DNA from: Clostridiales bacterium
GTDB lineage: Bacteria; Bacillota; Clostridia; Saccharofermentanales; DTU023
Assembly: GCA_004556455.1 (NCBI GenBank)
Contig: SFGY01000003.1
Span: 83,910-147,909 of the forward strand
DNA length: 64,000 nt
Direction: 5' to 3'
The position numbers were made by a program, and so were the translations under genes. The first letter of the stretch is position 1. Every line of letters begins with the position of its first letter. This document shows, one piece after another, positions 16,646-24,728 of this stretch. The notes below the pieces were generated by a model. The model did not search any database. It saw only the letters and a list, made by a program, of their open reading frames with translations, and was not told the origin of the DNA.

Positions 16646-17635
16646 TCAGGCATGGAGAAAGCAGGCGAGAGAATGTTGAGAATTGCTGGAAAGTGCTTTC
16701 AGCTCCGGTTTTTCTTTTAAACAGCGTTCCTGAGCATAGGGACAGCGCGTATGGAAGGGGCAGCCCTGGGGAATGGCGTAGGGACTGGGCAGATCGCCCT
16801 CTAACAGGATGCGCTGGCGTTTGTTTTCAGGATCGGGAATGGGAATGGCTGAAAGGAGCGCCTGGGTATAGGGGTGCAGTGGATTTTGATAAAGCTCTTC
16901 GCTTTCAGAAAGTTCAACAATGTTCCCCAGATACATCACGGCAATGCGGTTGCTGATGTGCTTGACGACGCTCAGATCGTGCGAAATAAAAAGATAGGAA
17001 AGTCCCTTCTCGATCTGCAGGCGTTTCATCAAATTGAGAACCTGGGCGCGCACGGAAACATCCAGGGCAGAAACGGGCTCGTCGCAGATGACCAGTTCAG
17101 GCTGAACGATCAGGGCACGGGCAAAACCGATGCGCTGGCGCTGTCCCCCGGAGAATTCATGGGGAAAACGATGTAAATGTTGTTCGCCGAGGCCGACTTC
17201 TTCTAAGATTTGCAGAACTTTGGCCTTCTTTTCGGCGGGCGTGCCGAGGTGAAAGACGTCGAGCGGAGCGCGCACGATTTCTTCGACGGTCATTCTTGGA
17301 TTCAAGGAGCTGTAAACATCCTGAAAGATGATCTGCATCTTCTGCCTGAGCTGACGCATTTCCTCGGGATTGCAATTGAGGATATTCTGACCTTTAAAAA
17401 AGATCTCGCCGCCGCTTGGTTCAATCAGGCGAAGAATAGTCCTGCCGAGGGTGCTTTTGCCGCAGCCAGATTCCCCGACCAGACCGAGAACCTCATGCTC
17501 CCGGAGGCGTAGAGAAACATTGTTGACGGCGTGGACGGAAGGGACATGGAAGCGAAACAAACTTCTTTTTCCGCGAAAAACCCGGGATAAGTTTCTGGTT
17601 TCCAAAAGGACAGGCTGTTCATGAAGTTCAGGCAT
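16646..17635 (-). CDS. oppF: Oligopeptide ABC transporter ATPase OppF
   Basis: Second cytoplasmic ATPase of a peptide importer, 329 aa. The start was set at 17635, overlapping the oppD stop by 8 nt; the longer frame would run far into oppD. Walker A GESGCGKST, signature FSGGQRQR, Walker B LVICDEPVSALD. The C-terminal oligopeptide-transporter extension has PHPYTQALLSAIP and the Cys cluster GCPFHTRCPYAQERC, which in homologues can hold an iron-sulfur cluster. Confidence 0.93.
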   Translation of the reverse strand: MPELHEQPVLLETRNLSRVFRGKRSLFRFHVPSVHAVNNVSLRLREHEVLGLVGESGCGKSTLGRTILRLIEPSGGEIFFKGQNILNCNPEEMRQLRQKMQIIFQDVYSSLNPRMTVEEIVRAPLDVFHLGTPAEKKAKVLQILEEVGLGEQHLHRFPHEFSGGQRQRIGFARALIVQPELVICDEPVSALDVSVRAQVLNLMKRLQIEKGLSYLFISHDLSVVKHISNRIAVMYLGNIVELSESEELYQNPLHPYTQALLSAIPIPDPENKRQRILLEGDLPSPYAIPQGCPFHTRCPYAQERCLKEKPELKALSSNSQHSLACFLHA

Positions 17636-18623
17636 GGTCCGGCGTCTCCTTTCGGTATAAAAAACAGGCGACTTCCACGCTGTTGTCGAGTTTTTGCATG
17701 GTCGGACGCTGCTCCCGGCAGATGGGCATGGCGTAGGGACAGCGGGGAGCAAAACGGCAGCCCGAGGGCATTTCTGAAAGCGAGGGCACAACGCCTTCGA
17801 TGATGGGCAGATAATCGCAGGAATCATCCAGCCGGGGCAGGGATTTCAGCAGACCCTGGGTGTAGGGATGCTGGGGCTGCTTAAATATTTCTGCGGTCTT
17901 GCCACTTTCCACCGCTCTTCCGGCGTAAAGCACCAGCACCTGGTCGCTCATCTCGGCGACAACCCCGAGGTCGTGGGTAATCAGGAGAATGGCCGCGCCG
18001 GTTTCTTCGCGCAAGTGCCGCATTAAATCCAGAATCTGAGCCTGAATGGTGACGTCCAGGGCGGTGGTCGGTTCATCGGCAATGAGCAAATCCGGCTGAC
18101 AGGCGAGGGCCATGCAGATCATGACCCGCTGACGCATGCCACCGGAGAGCTGATGCGGGTATTCATGGATTCTTTCCTCCGGGGACGGGATACCCACGGC
18201 TTTTAAGAGCTCCAGGGAGGCCTTGAGCGCTTCCTCTTTTTTCATCTGGCGATGGATTTGAAAACTCTCAGCTATTTGCCTGCCAATGGTTTGGGTGGGA
18301 TTAAGAGAAGACATTGGATCCTGAAAGATCATGGAAATTTCGTCGCCGCGGACGCGACACATTTCTTTTTCACTTAATTGCAAAAGGTCGCGGCCATCTT
18401 TCAGGATTTTTCCGCCAAAAACCTCACCGTTGCCGGCCAGAAGCTGCATGATCGACATGGCGATGGTGCTTTTTCCACAGCCGGATTCTCCAACCACGCA
18501 GAGAATTTCCGAACGGTGAAGGGAGAAACTCACATGATCCAGAACGGTCACAGGTCCCGTTTTGGTTTGAAAACGGGTTTGCAGGTCCTGTACATCAAGT
18601 AAAAGTTTCGGTGTATCACTCAT
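17628..18623 (-). CDS. oppD: Oligopeptide ABC transporter ATPase OppD
   Basis: First ATPase subunit, 331 aa. Walker A GESGCGKST (about residue 44), signature LSGGMRQR, Walker B LLIADEPTTALDVTIQ, C-terminal PHPYTQGLLKSLP and the Cys-rich CRFAPRCPYAMPIC. It is separated from oppA by a 101-nt gap with a strong hairpin. Paired with OppF it forms the motor under OppB/OppC. Confidence 0.93.
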   Translation of the reverse strand: MSDTPKLLLDVQDLQTRFQTKTGPVTVLDHVSFSLHRSEILCVVGESGCGKSTIAMSIMQLLAGNGEVFGGKILKDGRDLLQLSEKEMCRVRGDEISMIFQDPMSSLNPTQTIGRQIAESFQIHRQMKKEEALKASLELLKAVGIPSPEERIHEYPHQLSGGMRQRVMICMALACQPDLLIADEPTTALDVTIQAQILDLMRHLREETGAAILLITHDLGVVAEMSDQVLVLYAGRAVESGKTAEIFKQPQHPYTQGLLKSLPRLDDSCDYLPIIEGVVPSLSEMPSGCRFAPRCPYAMPICREQRPTMQKLDNSVEVACFLYRKETPDHA

Positions 18624-18655
18624 GCCTTCCCCTTTCTTCTTCTACAGATCAAAGG

Positions 18656-18688
18656 GTCACCGGAGACAGCGGCGCTGCTTCCGGTGAC
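18656..18688 (-). other. Intercistronic hairpin between oppA and oppD
   Basis: Perfect 9-bp inverted repeat GTCACCGGA / TCCGGTGAC (18656-18664 with 18680-18688) with a 15-nt loop and no U-run. It follows the oppA stop, as expected of a 3' stabiliser that keeps binding-protein mRNA in excess over the ATPases. Confidence 0.5.
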
Positions 18689-18724
18689 GGTGGTCAGACC
18701 TCTCGTGCTGAGAGATCCTGATGT

Positions 18725-20305
18725 TTAGTCAGCGACTTTCCAGGTCCAGAGTGACCAGTTGAGGCAGTCAAAGTCCTTCACGGGCAGGTTGCTCAGGCGT
18801 TTGGATGCGGCGACCAGGTTGTTGCTGGTGTAGAGATAAGCCATGGGGGAAATCTCCATGATCTTTTCCTGGAACTCATCAAAAATGGGCTTGCGATCTT
18901 CGAAGGTCAAAGCCTCGTTACCCTTGTCAATGAGGTCGGTCAGGGTGCTGTCTTCGAGCTGAGCAAAGTTGACGGAGCTGCCTTTGGCCAGCATTTCACG
19001 GCTTTCACTGGGATCGAGCGTGCCGCCGGAGCCAATGATGCCGAAATCGTGCTCGCCCTCTCTCATGAGTTCCATGAGCTTGGTGAAGTCCACTGCCTGA
19101 ATTTTGACTTTCAGGCCGATCTTCTCGAGATCCTGCGCGATCAGAGCGGCAGAACGCTCGGTTGTCGTGCCGGCGGAGGTGTAGAACTTAAGCTCCTGAT
19201 CAAAGGGGAACTGTTCTTTTTCCAGCATCTCTTTGGCCTTGTCCACGTCGTACCAGACTTTAATCTTGTCGTTAAAGTAGGGGCTGACCGGGGCAATCGG
19301 GGTGACGACTGGCTGACCCTCGCCCTTTAAGAGCGCCTGAACCAGGACGTCACGGTTGATGGCCATGCTGACCGCCTGACGGAAGGCTTCGGTCTGATAC
19401 GGTTTTTTTGTATTCATGAGCAGGGTCGAGTAAGAGGTTCCCGGCTCGGAGAAAATCTGCAGGTTTTCCTGTTCTTTGGCCATATCCCAATCTTCGAGAG
19501 GGATGCGACCCATGACGTTGATATCCACATCGCCGCTCATGAGGGCTGCGAGCAGGCTGGCGGGATCCACAACACGGATGACGAGTTTATCGAAGTCCGG
19601 TTTTCCGAGGAAATAATCGGGGTTTGCCTCGAGTTCCATGCGCTCGCCGCTGATTTCAGAAACGTAACGGAAAGGTCCTGTGCCGACCGGTTTGGCCCAG
19701 AGATCGGGGGCATTGATTTCTTCGGGCGTCTTGCCTTCGAAAATATGTTTGGGGATGATGAAAACCGTATCCAGATCGTTTAAGAGCGTATCCGGGAACA
19801 TGGCTTTTTTCATCGTGATGGTCACGGTGTAGTCGTCATCGGCTTTGACCTCAATGGACTTTTCGGAAAGTTCAGCGCCGGATTCGTCCACGCCTTTGAT
19901 GTATTGCAGATGATAACGGCTCAGCGCTTCAATTTTGGGATTGGAATACATCTGGAAGGAGAAAACCACGTCGGCAGCGGTAAAGGGTTCGCCATCGCTC
20001 CACTTTACGTTTTGGGCGAGCTTAAAGGTCACCGCGGTGGAATCTTCGTTGGCTTCCCAGCTTTCGGCCAGGCGGGGCTGGATTTTGCCACTTGCGCTGC
20101 TCATGGTCAGACGGTCATAAATCTGATCATAGACAAAACGGCTGTAGTTGCTGTTCGTATTGAGGGGCATCATATTGTCCCAGGCCTTGGGCAGAGCCAC
20201 GGAGACGGTCTTTTCGCCTTCTGCGGCAAGCAGTGTTCCCGGCATCAGCAGCAATGCCATCAGGAGAAATGCTGCGAGCAGGAGAGAGGTGATTTTTCTT
20301 TTCAT
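18725..20305 (-). CDS. oppA: Peptide-binding protein of the Opp importer (SBP family 5)
   Basis: Extracytoplasmic peptide receptor, 526 aa. Signal peptide at residues 1-28 (MKRKITSLLLAAFLLMALLL...). No lipobox Cys is visible after it (GTLLAAEGEK), odd for a Gram-positive receptor, which is normally a lipoprotein. Family 5 motifs: RLAESWEANEDSTAVTFKL, WSDGEPFTAADVVFSF and PVGTGPFRYV. It lies third in the operon between oppC and oppD. Confidence 0.92.
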   Translation of the reverse strand: MKRKITSLLLAAFLLMALLLMPGTLLAAEGEKTVSVALPKAWDNMMPLNTNSNYSRFVYDQIYDRLTMSSASGKIQPRLAESWEANEDSTAVTFKLAQNVKWSDGEPFTAADVVFSFQMYSNPKIEALSRYHLQYIKGVDESGAELSEKSIEVKADDDYTVTITMKKAMFPDTLLNDLDTVFIIPKHIFEGKTPEEINAPDLWAKPVGTGPFRYVSEISGERMELEANPDYFLGKPDFDKLVIRVVDPASLLAALMSGDVDINVMGRIPLEDWDMAKEQENLQIFSEPGTSYSTLLMNTKKPYQTEAFRQAVSMAINRDVLVQALLKGEGQPVVTPIAPVSPYFNDKIKVWYDVDKAKEMLEKEQFPFDQELKFYTSAGTTTERSAALIAQDLEKIGLKVKIQAVDFTKLMELMREGEHDFGIIGSGGTLDPSESREMLAKGSSVNFAQLEDSTLTDLIDKGNEALTFEDRKPIFDEFQEKIMEISPMAYLYTSNNLVAASKRLSNLPVKDFDCLNWSLWTWKVAD

Positions 20306-20494
20306 TTCTTGTCCTCCTATAAAAGTCTTATATATCGACGGGATCTACAGCTTCAAATGAAAGAGCTTTCCCGGCGTGTCTGACGCTGTGCTTCTTCATT
20401 TCTGCTGTAAAACCCCATCTGAGCTGGGAGATTGAAACAGACACAAGGTTCATCTTTCTGTTTCCTGTTTTGCCCAGGGCAACTGGCGCCCGCT

Positions 20495-21394
20495 TCATGC
20501 CTGCGTTTTCTTATTCAGGCGGATCTTCGGGTCCAGGGCGTCGCGAAGCCCGTCGCCAAGATAATTGATGCTGAGCACGGTAAAGAGAATGGCCAAGCCC
20601 GGAGGGAGCCAGGACCAGAGCTGCTTGGAGAGAACGGTGATACTCTGCGCATCGTGCAGCATGTTGCCCCAGCTTGCGGCGGGAGGCTGGACCCCCATCC
20701 CCAGAAAGCTGAGTGAGGATTCCGAAAGAATGGCGGCCGCCACACTGAAAGAAACGGTAATAAGGATGGGCGGGAAAGCGTTGGGCAGGATATATCTGCT
20801 GATCGTAGTGAAATCCTTTGAGCCAATGGCTCTTGCAGATTCGACATATTCCATCTCCATCACGGAGAGGGTATTGGCGTAAATGAGACGGGCGAAACTG
20901 GTCCAGTTTAAAATGCCAATCACCAGGGTTACCGACCAGATCGAAGGTCCGACGACAGAAACGAGAACCAGAATCAGGACGATGGAAGGGAAGGACATAA
21001 AAATGTCCGCTGTACGCATGACAATACTTTCAAAGACGCCGCGGTAATAGCCCGCCAGCAATCCCAATGGAACGCCGATCACCAGGCTGATTAAGGTTGA
21101 AAAAACACCGACCAGCAAAGAGACTCGTCCTCCGTAGATGAGCCGGGAAAAGAGATCCCGTCCAATGGGGTCGGTGCCCAGCCAGTGAGCGGCGCTGGGA
21201 GCAGCCTGAAAGGCCAGCGGATCGCTATGGATGGGATCCAAAGGCAGCAGCCAGGGCAGCACGGTGACCAGAATAGCCTCGACGATGAGAAAAATCAGGC
21301 CGATCATCGCGGGCTTGTTGGCCAGTAAACGTTCAAGGACATCCCGCGAATACGAGTTCTTTGCTCTTTTTTCATCTTTTAGCTTATTTGTCAT
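20495..21394 (-). CDS. oppC: Oligopeptide ABC transporter permease OppC
   Basis: Membrane permease subunit, 299 aa, with an N-terminal membrane segment near residue 35 and the core from about 90. Family motifs: HWLGTDPIGRDLFSRLIYGGR and the EAA loop region YVESARAIGSKDFTTISRYILPNA. Its start overlaps the oppB stop by 11 nt. The 189-nt gap to oppA contains no recognised gene. Confidence 0.93.
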   Translation of the reverse strand: MTNKLKDEKRAKNSYSRDVLERLLANKPAMIGLIFLIVEAILVTVLPWLLPLDPIHSDPLAFQAAPSAAHWLGTDPIGRDLFSRLIYGGRVSLLVGVFSTLISLVIGVPLGLLAGYYRGVFESIVMRTADIFMSFPSIVLILVLVSVVGPSIWSVTLVIGILNWTSFARLIYANTLSVMEMEYVESARAIGSKDFTTISRYILPNAFPPILITVSFSVAAAILSESSLSFLGMGVQPPAASWGNMLHDAQSITVLSKQLWSWLPPGLAILFTVLSINYLGDGLRDALDPKIRLNKKTQA

Positions 21395-22340
21395 AAGAAA
21401 TCCTGGGGTCGATAAGGCCGTAAGCCAGATCCGTTAAGAGGTTGGAGAGCAATACCGCCACGGCAATCATGACGGTAATGCCCATGATGACAGGGTAGTC
21501 CTTGGCCTGAATGGAACTGACCATCAGAGAACCAATGCCTGGCCAGCTGAACACCTGTTCGGTGATCACGGCCCCTCCCACCAGTGAGGGAATGGACATG
21601 CCCACGACCGTAATGATCGGAATGAGGGAGTTTTTCAAGGCGTGCCGCCGATAGACCTGCGCCTTGTTCAGGCCTTTGGCCCGGGCGGTCAGGATGTAGT
21701 CGTTCTGCAGAACCTCCAGCATGCTGCCTCGCATATAGCGCATCCAGCTGCCAATGTTCTGAAAGGAGAGGATGAGGCAGGGTAAAATCATGTGCCTCAG
21801 AAGCATGAGCGGTGTTTTTTCGCCAACGGAATCGTAGAGGCCTCCTGTGGGCAGCCACTTGAGACGCACGGCAAAAATGTAAATCATGAGCATGCCCAGA
21901 AAGAAGTTCGGCATCGCCACAAGAAAAAATGAAATCCCGCTCGCCAGGTGATCCTGCAGGGAGTTGGGTTTCGCCGCGGAAAAAATGCCCAGGGGAATCG
22001 AGACGAGGAGCGAGAGCAGGATGGAACTGGCGGCAAGCAGGGCGGTAATGCCGATGCGGTCCATGATCAGAGCCATGACCTCTTTTCGGGAGGCAATGGA
22101 ATAGCCCAGATCGCCGCTCAGAAAATTTTTCAGCCAGACGAAATACTGAACGAAGATGGGCTGATCCAAACCCAGGGAAACACGCTTGCGTTCGAGTTCA
22201 GCAGGGGAAATTCTGGGATCGGCTAAAAAAGCGTCCAGAGGACTTCCGGCAAGCGAGAGAATCAGGTACGTCAAAAGCGTTATCCCCAGGAAAGTGGGGA
22301 TCGCCATGACTAAACGTCTCAATACATAGCGGGTTCTCAT
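21384..22340 (-). CDS. oppB: Oligopeptide ABC transporter permease OppB
   Basis: Membrane permease, 318 aa. N-terminus MRTRYVLRRLVMAIPTFLGI is typical of DppB/OppB. The coupling region is DYILTARAKGLNKAQVYRRH, and the C-terminus is LTDLAYGLIDPRI. It starts only 7 nt after the osmC stop with a weak ribosome site, so it is probably translationally coupled to osmC. Confidence 0.93.
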   Translation of the reverse strand: MRTRYVLRRLVMAIPTFLGITLLTYLILSLAGSPLDAFLADPRISPAELERKRVSLGLDQPIFVQYFVWLKNFLSGDLGYSIASRKEVMALIMDRIGITALLAASSILLSLLVSIPLGIFSAAKPNSLQDHLASGISFFLVAMPNFFLGMLMIYIFAVRLKWLPTGGLYDSVGEKTPLMLLRHMILPCLILSFQNIGSWMRYMRGSMLEVLQNDYILTARAKGLNKAQVYRRHALKNSLIPIITVVGMSIPSLVGGAVITEQVFSWPGIGSLMVSSIQAKDYPVIMGITVMIAVAVLLSNLLTDLAYGLIDPRISYDK

Positions 22341-22347
22341 CTTGAGC

Positions 22348-22761
22348 TTAACCGTAGATAAAATCGGTTTCGATTTCGTTGACGCGCTCGAGGATTTTGG
22401 CGACCGTACAACCGCGTGACACGGCGGCTTCCAGGCGTTTCTTCTGTTCGTCGCTCAGCTCAGCATGGATCTTCGCCTCGACTTTGATCTTGAGCGGACC
22501 CTGCGCCAGGTCGGCTGTGTCGGCTTCAACAGCGATTTCTATTTTGTCGGCGGGAACCTGGATTTTTTCGAGATAGGCCTGGGTGACTTCGGCTTTGCAG
22601 GAGGCCAGAGCCGCATAGAGCAGTTCAACAGGGCAGGGGCCTTTGCCATTTCCACCGTCTTCGACAGGTTCGTCGATGATGTAAGAAAATTTGCCAGCGA
22701 GGGGGAAGGTGGCTTCTAAGGTCGCCCCCTGGATTTGTTTCACAATCGTATCAGGTTTCAT
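22348..22761 (-). CDS. OsmC-family protein
   Basis: 137 aa; OsmC/Ohr-fold proteins are dimeric thiol peroxidases or related detoxifiers. The start at 22761 has AAAGGAG 6 nt upstream; a longer frame to 22812 lacks one. Two conserved Cys are visible, in ALASCKAEVT (about 56) and SRGCTVAKIL (about 119), the redox pair positions. It is the first gene of the unit running into oppBCADF. An inverted repeat TGTTAA-N6-TTAACA at 22791-22808 just upstream could be an operator. Confidence 0.85.
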   Translation of the reverse strand: MKPDTIVKQIQGATLEATFPLAGKFSYIIDEPVEDGGNGKGPCPVELLYAALASCKAEVTQAYLEKIQVPADKIEIAVEADTADLAQGPLKIKVEAKIHAELSDEQKKRLEAAVSRGCTVAKILERVNEIETDFIYG

Positions 22762-22957
22762 GGTGGTCTCCTTTACCTTTATGTTATGTTTGTTAATCTG
22801 TTTTAACATCATACATCATTTTTTATAATTTCTTGTTGGTTTTTTCGATAACTCAGATCTGGAGAAGTCATCGTTACGTTCACCCTCTCAGAAGGCAACT
22901 CACCATCAGCGCACCGTAGACGATATACCCTGCACCTGAGCAAAAAAGCCCTATCTG

Positions 22958-23190
22958 TTGACACGCGCGCCAGAAATAATACGCTTGGTGTAAGAACAAA
23001 AAACCACGCGGGTGTAACTGCCGCAAACAGAGAGGGGCTTCAATGACAGGACAGTACACTGGTGTCTGCGGATCTGAAACTGCCGCCACGCGGCAACCTT
23101 TAGCGGGGGCCACTCCGATTGAGGCTTAAAGCTGATTGATATAGACCAACCTGAAAATTCCGACGGGAAATTTCGGGTTGGGTTGTTTTC
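22958..23190 (+). other. Candidate orphan transcription unit with terminator-like hairpin
   Basis: TTGACA (22958-22963), a 16-nt gap and TACGCT suggest a promoter. 23146-23182 forms an 11-bp stem (CCAACCTGAAA / TTTCGGGTTGG, one G-U) followed by GTTGTTTTCCC. In between are a TGCCGC-CAC-GCGGCA hairpin near 23083 and two AACTGCCGC copies. No credible reading frame. It could be a small RNA or relic of a mobile element. Confidence 0.3.
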
Positions 23191-23273
23191 CCTCTTGACA
23201 AGGTGCGGGGTATATGGAACGTCAAACCCAAGGCCGACTAGTATAGCGAACTATAAATGAATGGGCGCTAAGA

Positions 23274-23310
23274 TTTCGTCAAATGCCTGAATATCAGGCA
23301 TTTGACGAAA
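23274..23310. repeat. 17-bp perfect palindrome
   Basis: TTTCGTCAAATGCCTGA at 23274-23290 and its exact reverse complement at 23294-23310, with a 3-nt loop. It lies 40 nt before the transposase relic and may be a remnant of a mobile element or a strong hairpin. No U-run follows. Confidence 0.75.
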
Positions 23311-23345
23311 ATATAAAATCTAGCTAATTAAAAACAGAAATACTA

Positions 23346-23508
23346 GTACCGAAGGTAAGAAACGGCGGCTACATTCCCGTTCTTCATCACGGAAAGAAAG
23401 CGGAGCGAAGCCGCTCTCATCCAGGTGATCCAGGAGACTTACATTGAGGGTGTGTCGACGCGGAAGATTGGTCTGTCTCGAAAGCTTATCTCAGTGAGCT
23501 GTCGATAG
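23346..23508 (+). pseudogene. IS256-family transposase fragment
   Basis: From about 23371 one frame reads FPFFITERKRSEAALIQVIQ followed by ETYIEGVSTRKI, a block characteristic of IS256-type (mutator) transposases. The preceding residues RNGGY sit in a different frame, so at least one indel separates them. The frame ends at TAG 23506 and nothing downstream recovers the catalytic C-terminal half. Only about 50 codons of a roughly 400-codon gene remain. Confidence 0.72.
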
Positions 23509-23555
23509 AGGCCATTCCGAAGTTAGCCACCTGAGGGCAAAGAACAATCGACACT

Positions 23556-23589
23556 TTTTCAGGAAGGGCCGCGTCCCTTCCTGAAAAAC
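23556..23589. repeat. 14-bp perfect inverted repeat
   Basis: TTTTTCAGGAAGGG (23556-23569) and its reverse complement (23576-23589) with loop CCGCGT. Neither strand has a U-run outside the stem, so it is not a standard terminator. It lies just beyond the transposase relic. Confidence 0.7.
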
Positions 23590-23657
23590 AACAACTTTAT
23601 CCACTGTTCTGTGGAGTCCAAAGTTGCGAACTATTCTTGACAGTACCTCTTCAAGTA

Positions 23658-24143
23658 TTAGGGCAATATAGCTTCAAAAAACTTGACAAGAGTAGTTGAA
23701 GTGATTTTACAACGTTTATGGTCTGCTGGCTGATCCTTATAAAAACAATCAAAAATAAGGAAATCGTCCCCGTAAAATTTTAATTTCCCAACTTCAAACC
23801 CCTCCTTATCTTTAATAGTGACAATGTACCTAACGTCAGTATTTATGTTAAAAGGTGAACGATATATATTAATAAGCTTTGTACTGCTTAAAAGATCAAA
23901 GAAAGAGGTAATACTATCAGAAGTGAGCTTAACATAACCTTCATTTATTATACTTTCAGCATTTTCGAGCTTTTTTTCTATAAATATTTCCTCGACATTC
24001 ATTGACTGAAAACATTGCGTTAAAGCTTTACCGCTCATTCTGGAAAGTGCAAAAGGTAAAAATACTACTATTACCAATGCCAAAAAAACGGTCAATTTTA
24101 TTAGTTTTTGTTTTTTATTTATTTTTAAATCGCATATATGCAT
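23658..24143 (-). CDS. AT-rich orphan gene, small membrane-anchored protein
   Basis: 161 aa, not recognised. A Lys-rich start (KINKKQKLIKL) is followed by one hydrophobic segment at about 18-33 (TVFLALVIVVFLPFAL), giving either a signal peptide or a membrane anchor. The rest is a soluble domain of alternating strands (YIVTIKDKEGFEVGKLKFYG). A good promoter (TTGAAA, 18 nt, TATAAT) lies upstream, but the ribosome site is poor. Much more AT-rich than the surrounding genes, beside an IS relic, so probably acquired. Confidence 0.6.
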   Translation of the reverse strand: MHICDLKINKKQKLIKLTVFLALVIVVFLPFALSRMSGKALTQCFQSMNVEEIFIEKKLENAESIINEGYVKLTSDSITSFFDLLSSTKLINIYRSPFNINTDVRYIVTIKDKEGFEVGKLKFYGDDFLIFDCFYKDQPADHKRCKITSTTLVKFFEAILP

Positions 24144-24194
24144 ATTTACATATTAAATCGCAATTGCATTAATCTAAAATCTTTACGCGTTTAT

Positions 24195-24224
24195 ATTATA
24201 TCGTTTTTCATAATTTTATTTCAA
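24195..24224 (-). promoter_or_regulatory. Promoter of the AT-rich orphan gene
   Basis: Minus strand TTGAAA (24224-24219), 18-nt spacer, TATAAT (24200-24195), about 50 nt before the ATG at 24143. Confidence 0.55.
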
Positions 24225-24336
24225 GAATTAAAAACAAATATAATAGATATTTATTATCACAGTTTCACTCATTCACAGTTAACATTGGTGTTCAATCGTT
24301 TTTGCGTTTGGTCGCCCCGCTCTTTTCTATCACCTT

Positions 24337-24359
24337 CCTTGCATGGCAAGGCCTTTTTT
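24337..24359 (+). terminator. Intrinsic terminator without an obvious gene
   Basis: CCTTGC-ATG-GCAAGG (24337-24351) followed by CCTTTTTT. The plus-strand DNA upstream has no gene, so it may belong to a decayed or non-coding transcript. The rest of 24144-24728 shows nothing else that I can support. Confidence 0.5.
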
Positions 24360-24728
24360 GTGTGTTAGGGCGAGGACAATACTATGCTCCTTTGTTCCCG
24401 CATATAAACAGGTGTGATGACCTCTTAGCCAAGATCAGTAGAGATTTCTTCTGGATATATCATGAACTGGTATTATTTTTGAGATTGGTCTCATGCTATA
24501 CTTTTGAGTGTAATTAGTGTTCCTGCTTCCGAGATCTGGTAGAGGAAGGCCGATGAGTCAGGAGCGTGCCTTGCCGTTTTTCGACAAACCTGCAAGATTC
24601 ATGCTTTGAGCAGGAGTGTTTTGCCCTTCATGGGCAAAGGATTCGACCTTGGAAGGCCACGCAGTGTCACATCAACGCTTAGGCCTTTTTGGCTTTGTCC
24701 ACTTTTAAACAGGAGATTGTGCTGCAAG

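Noticed and set aside
22880..23113. 77-codon minus-strand frame
   Set aside because: No ribosome site and implausible composition; the region looks like non-coding or relic DNA.
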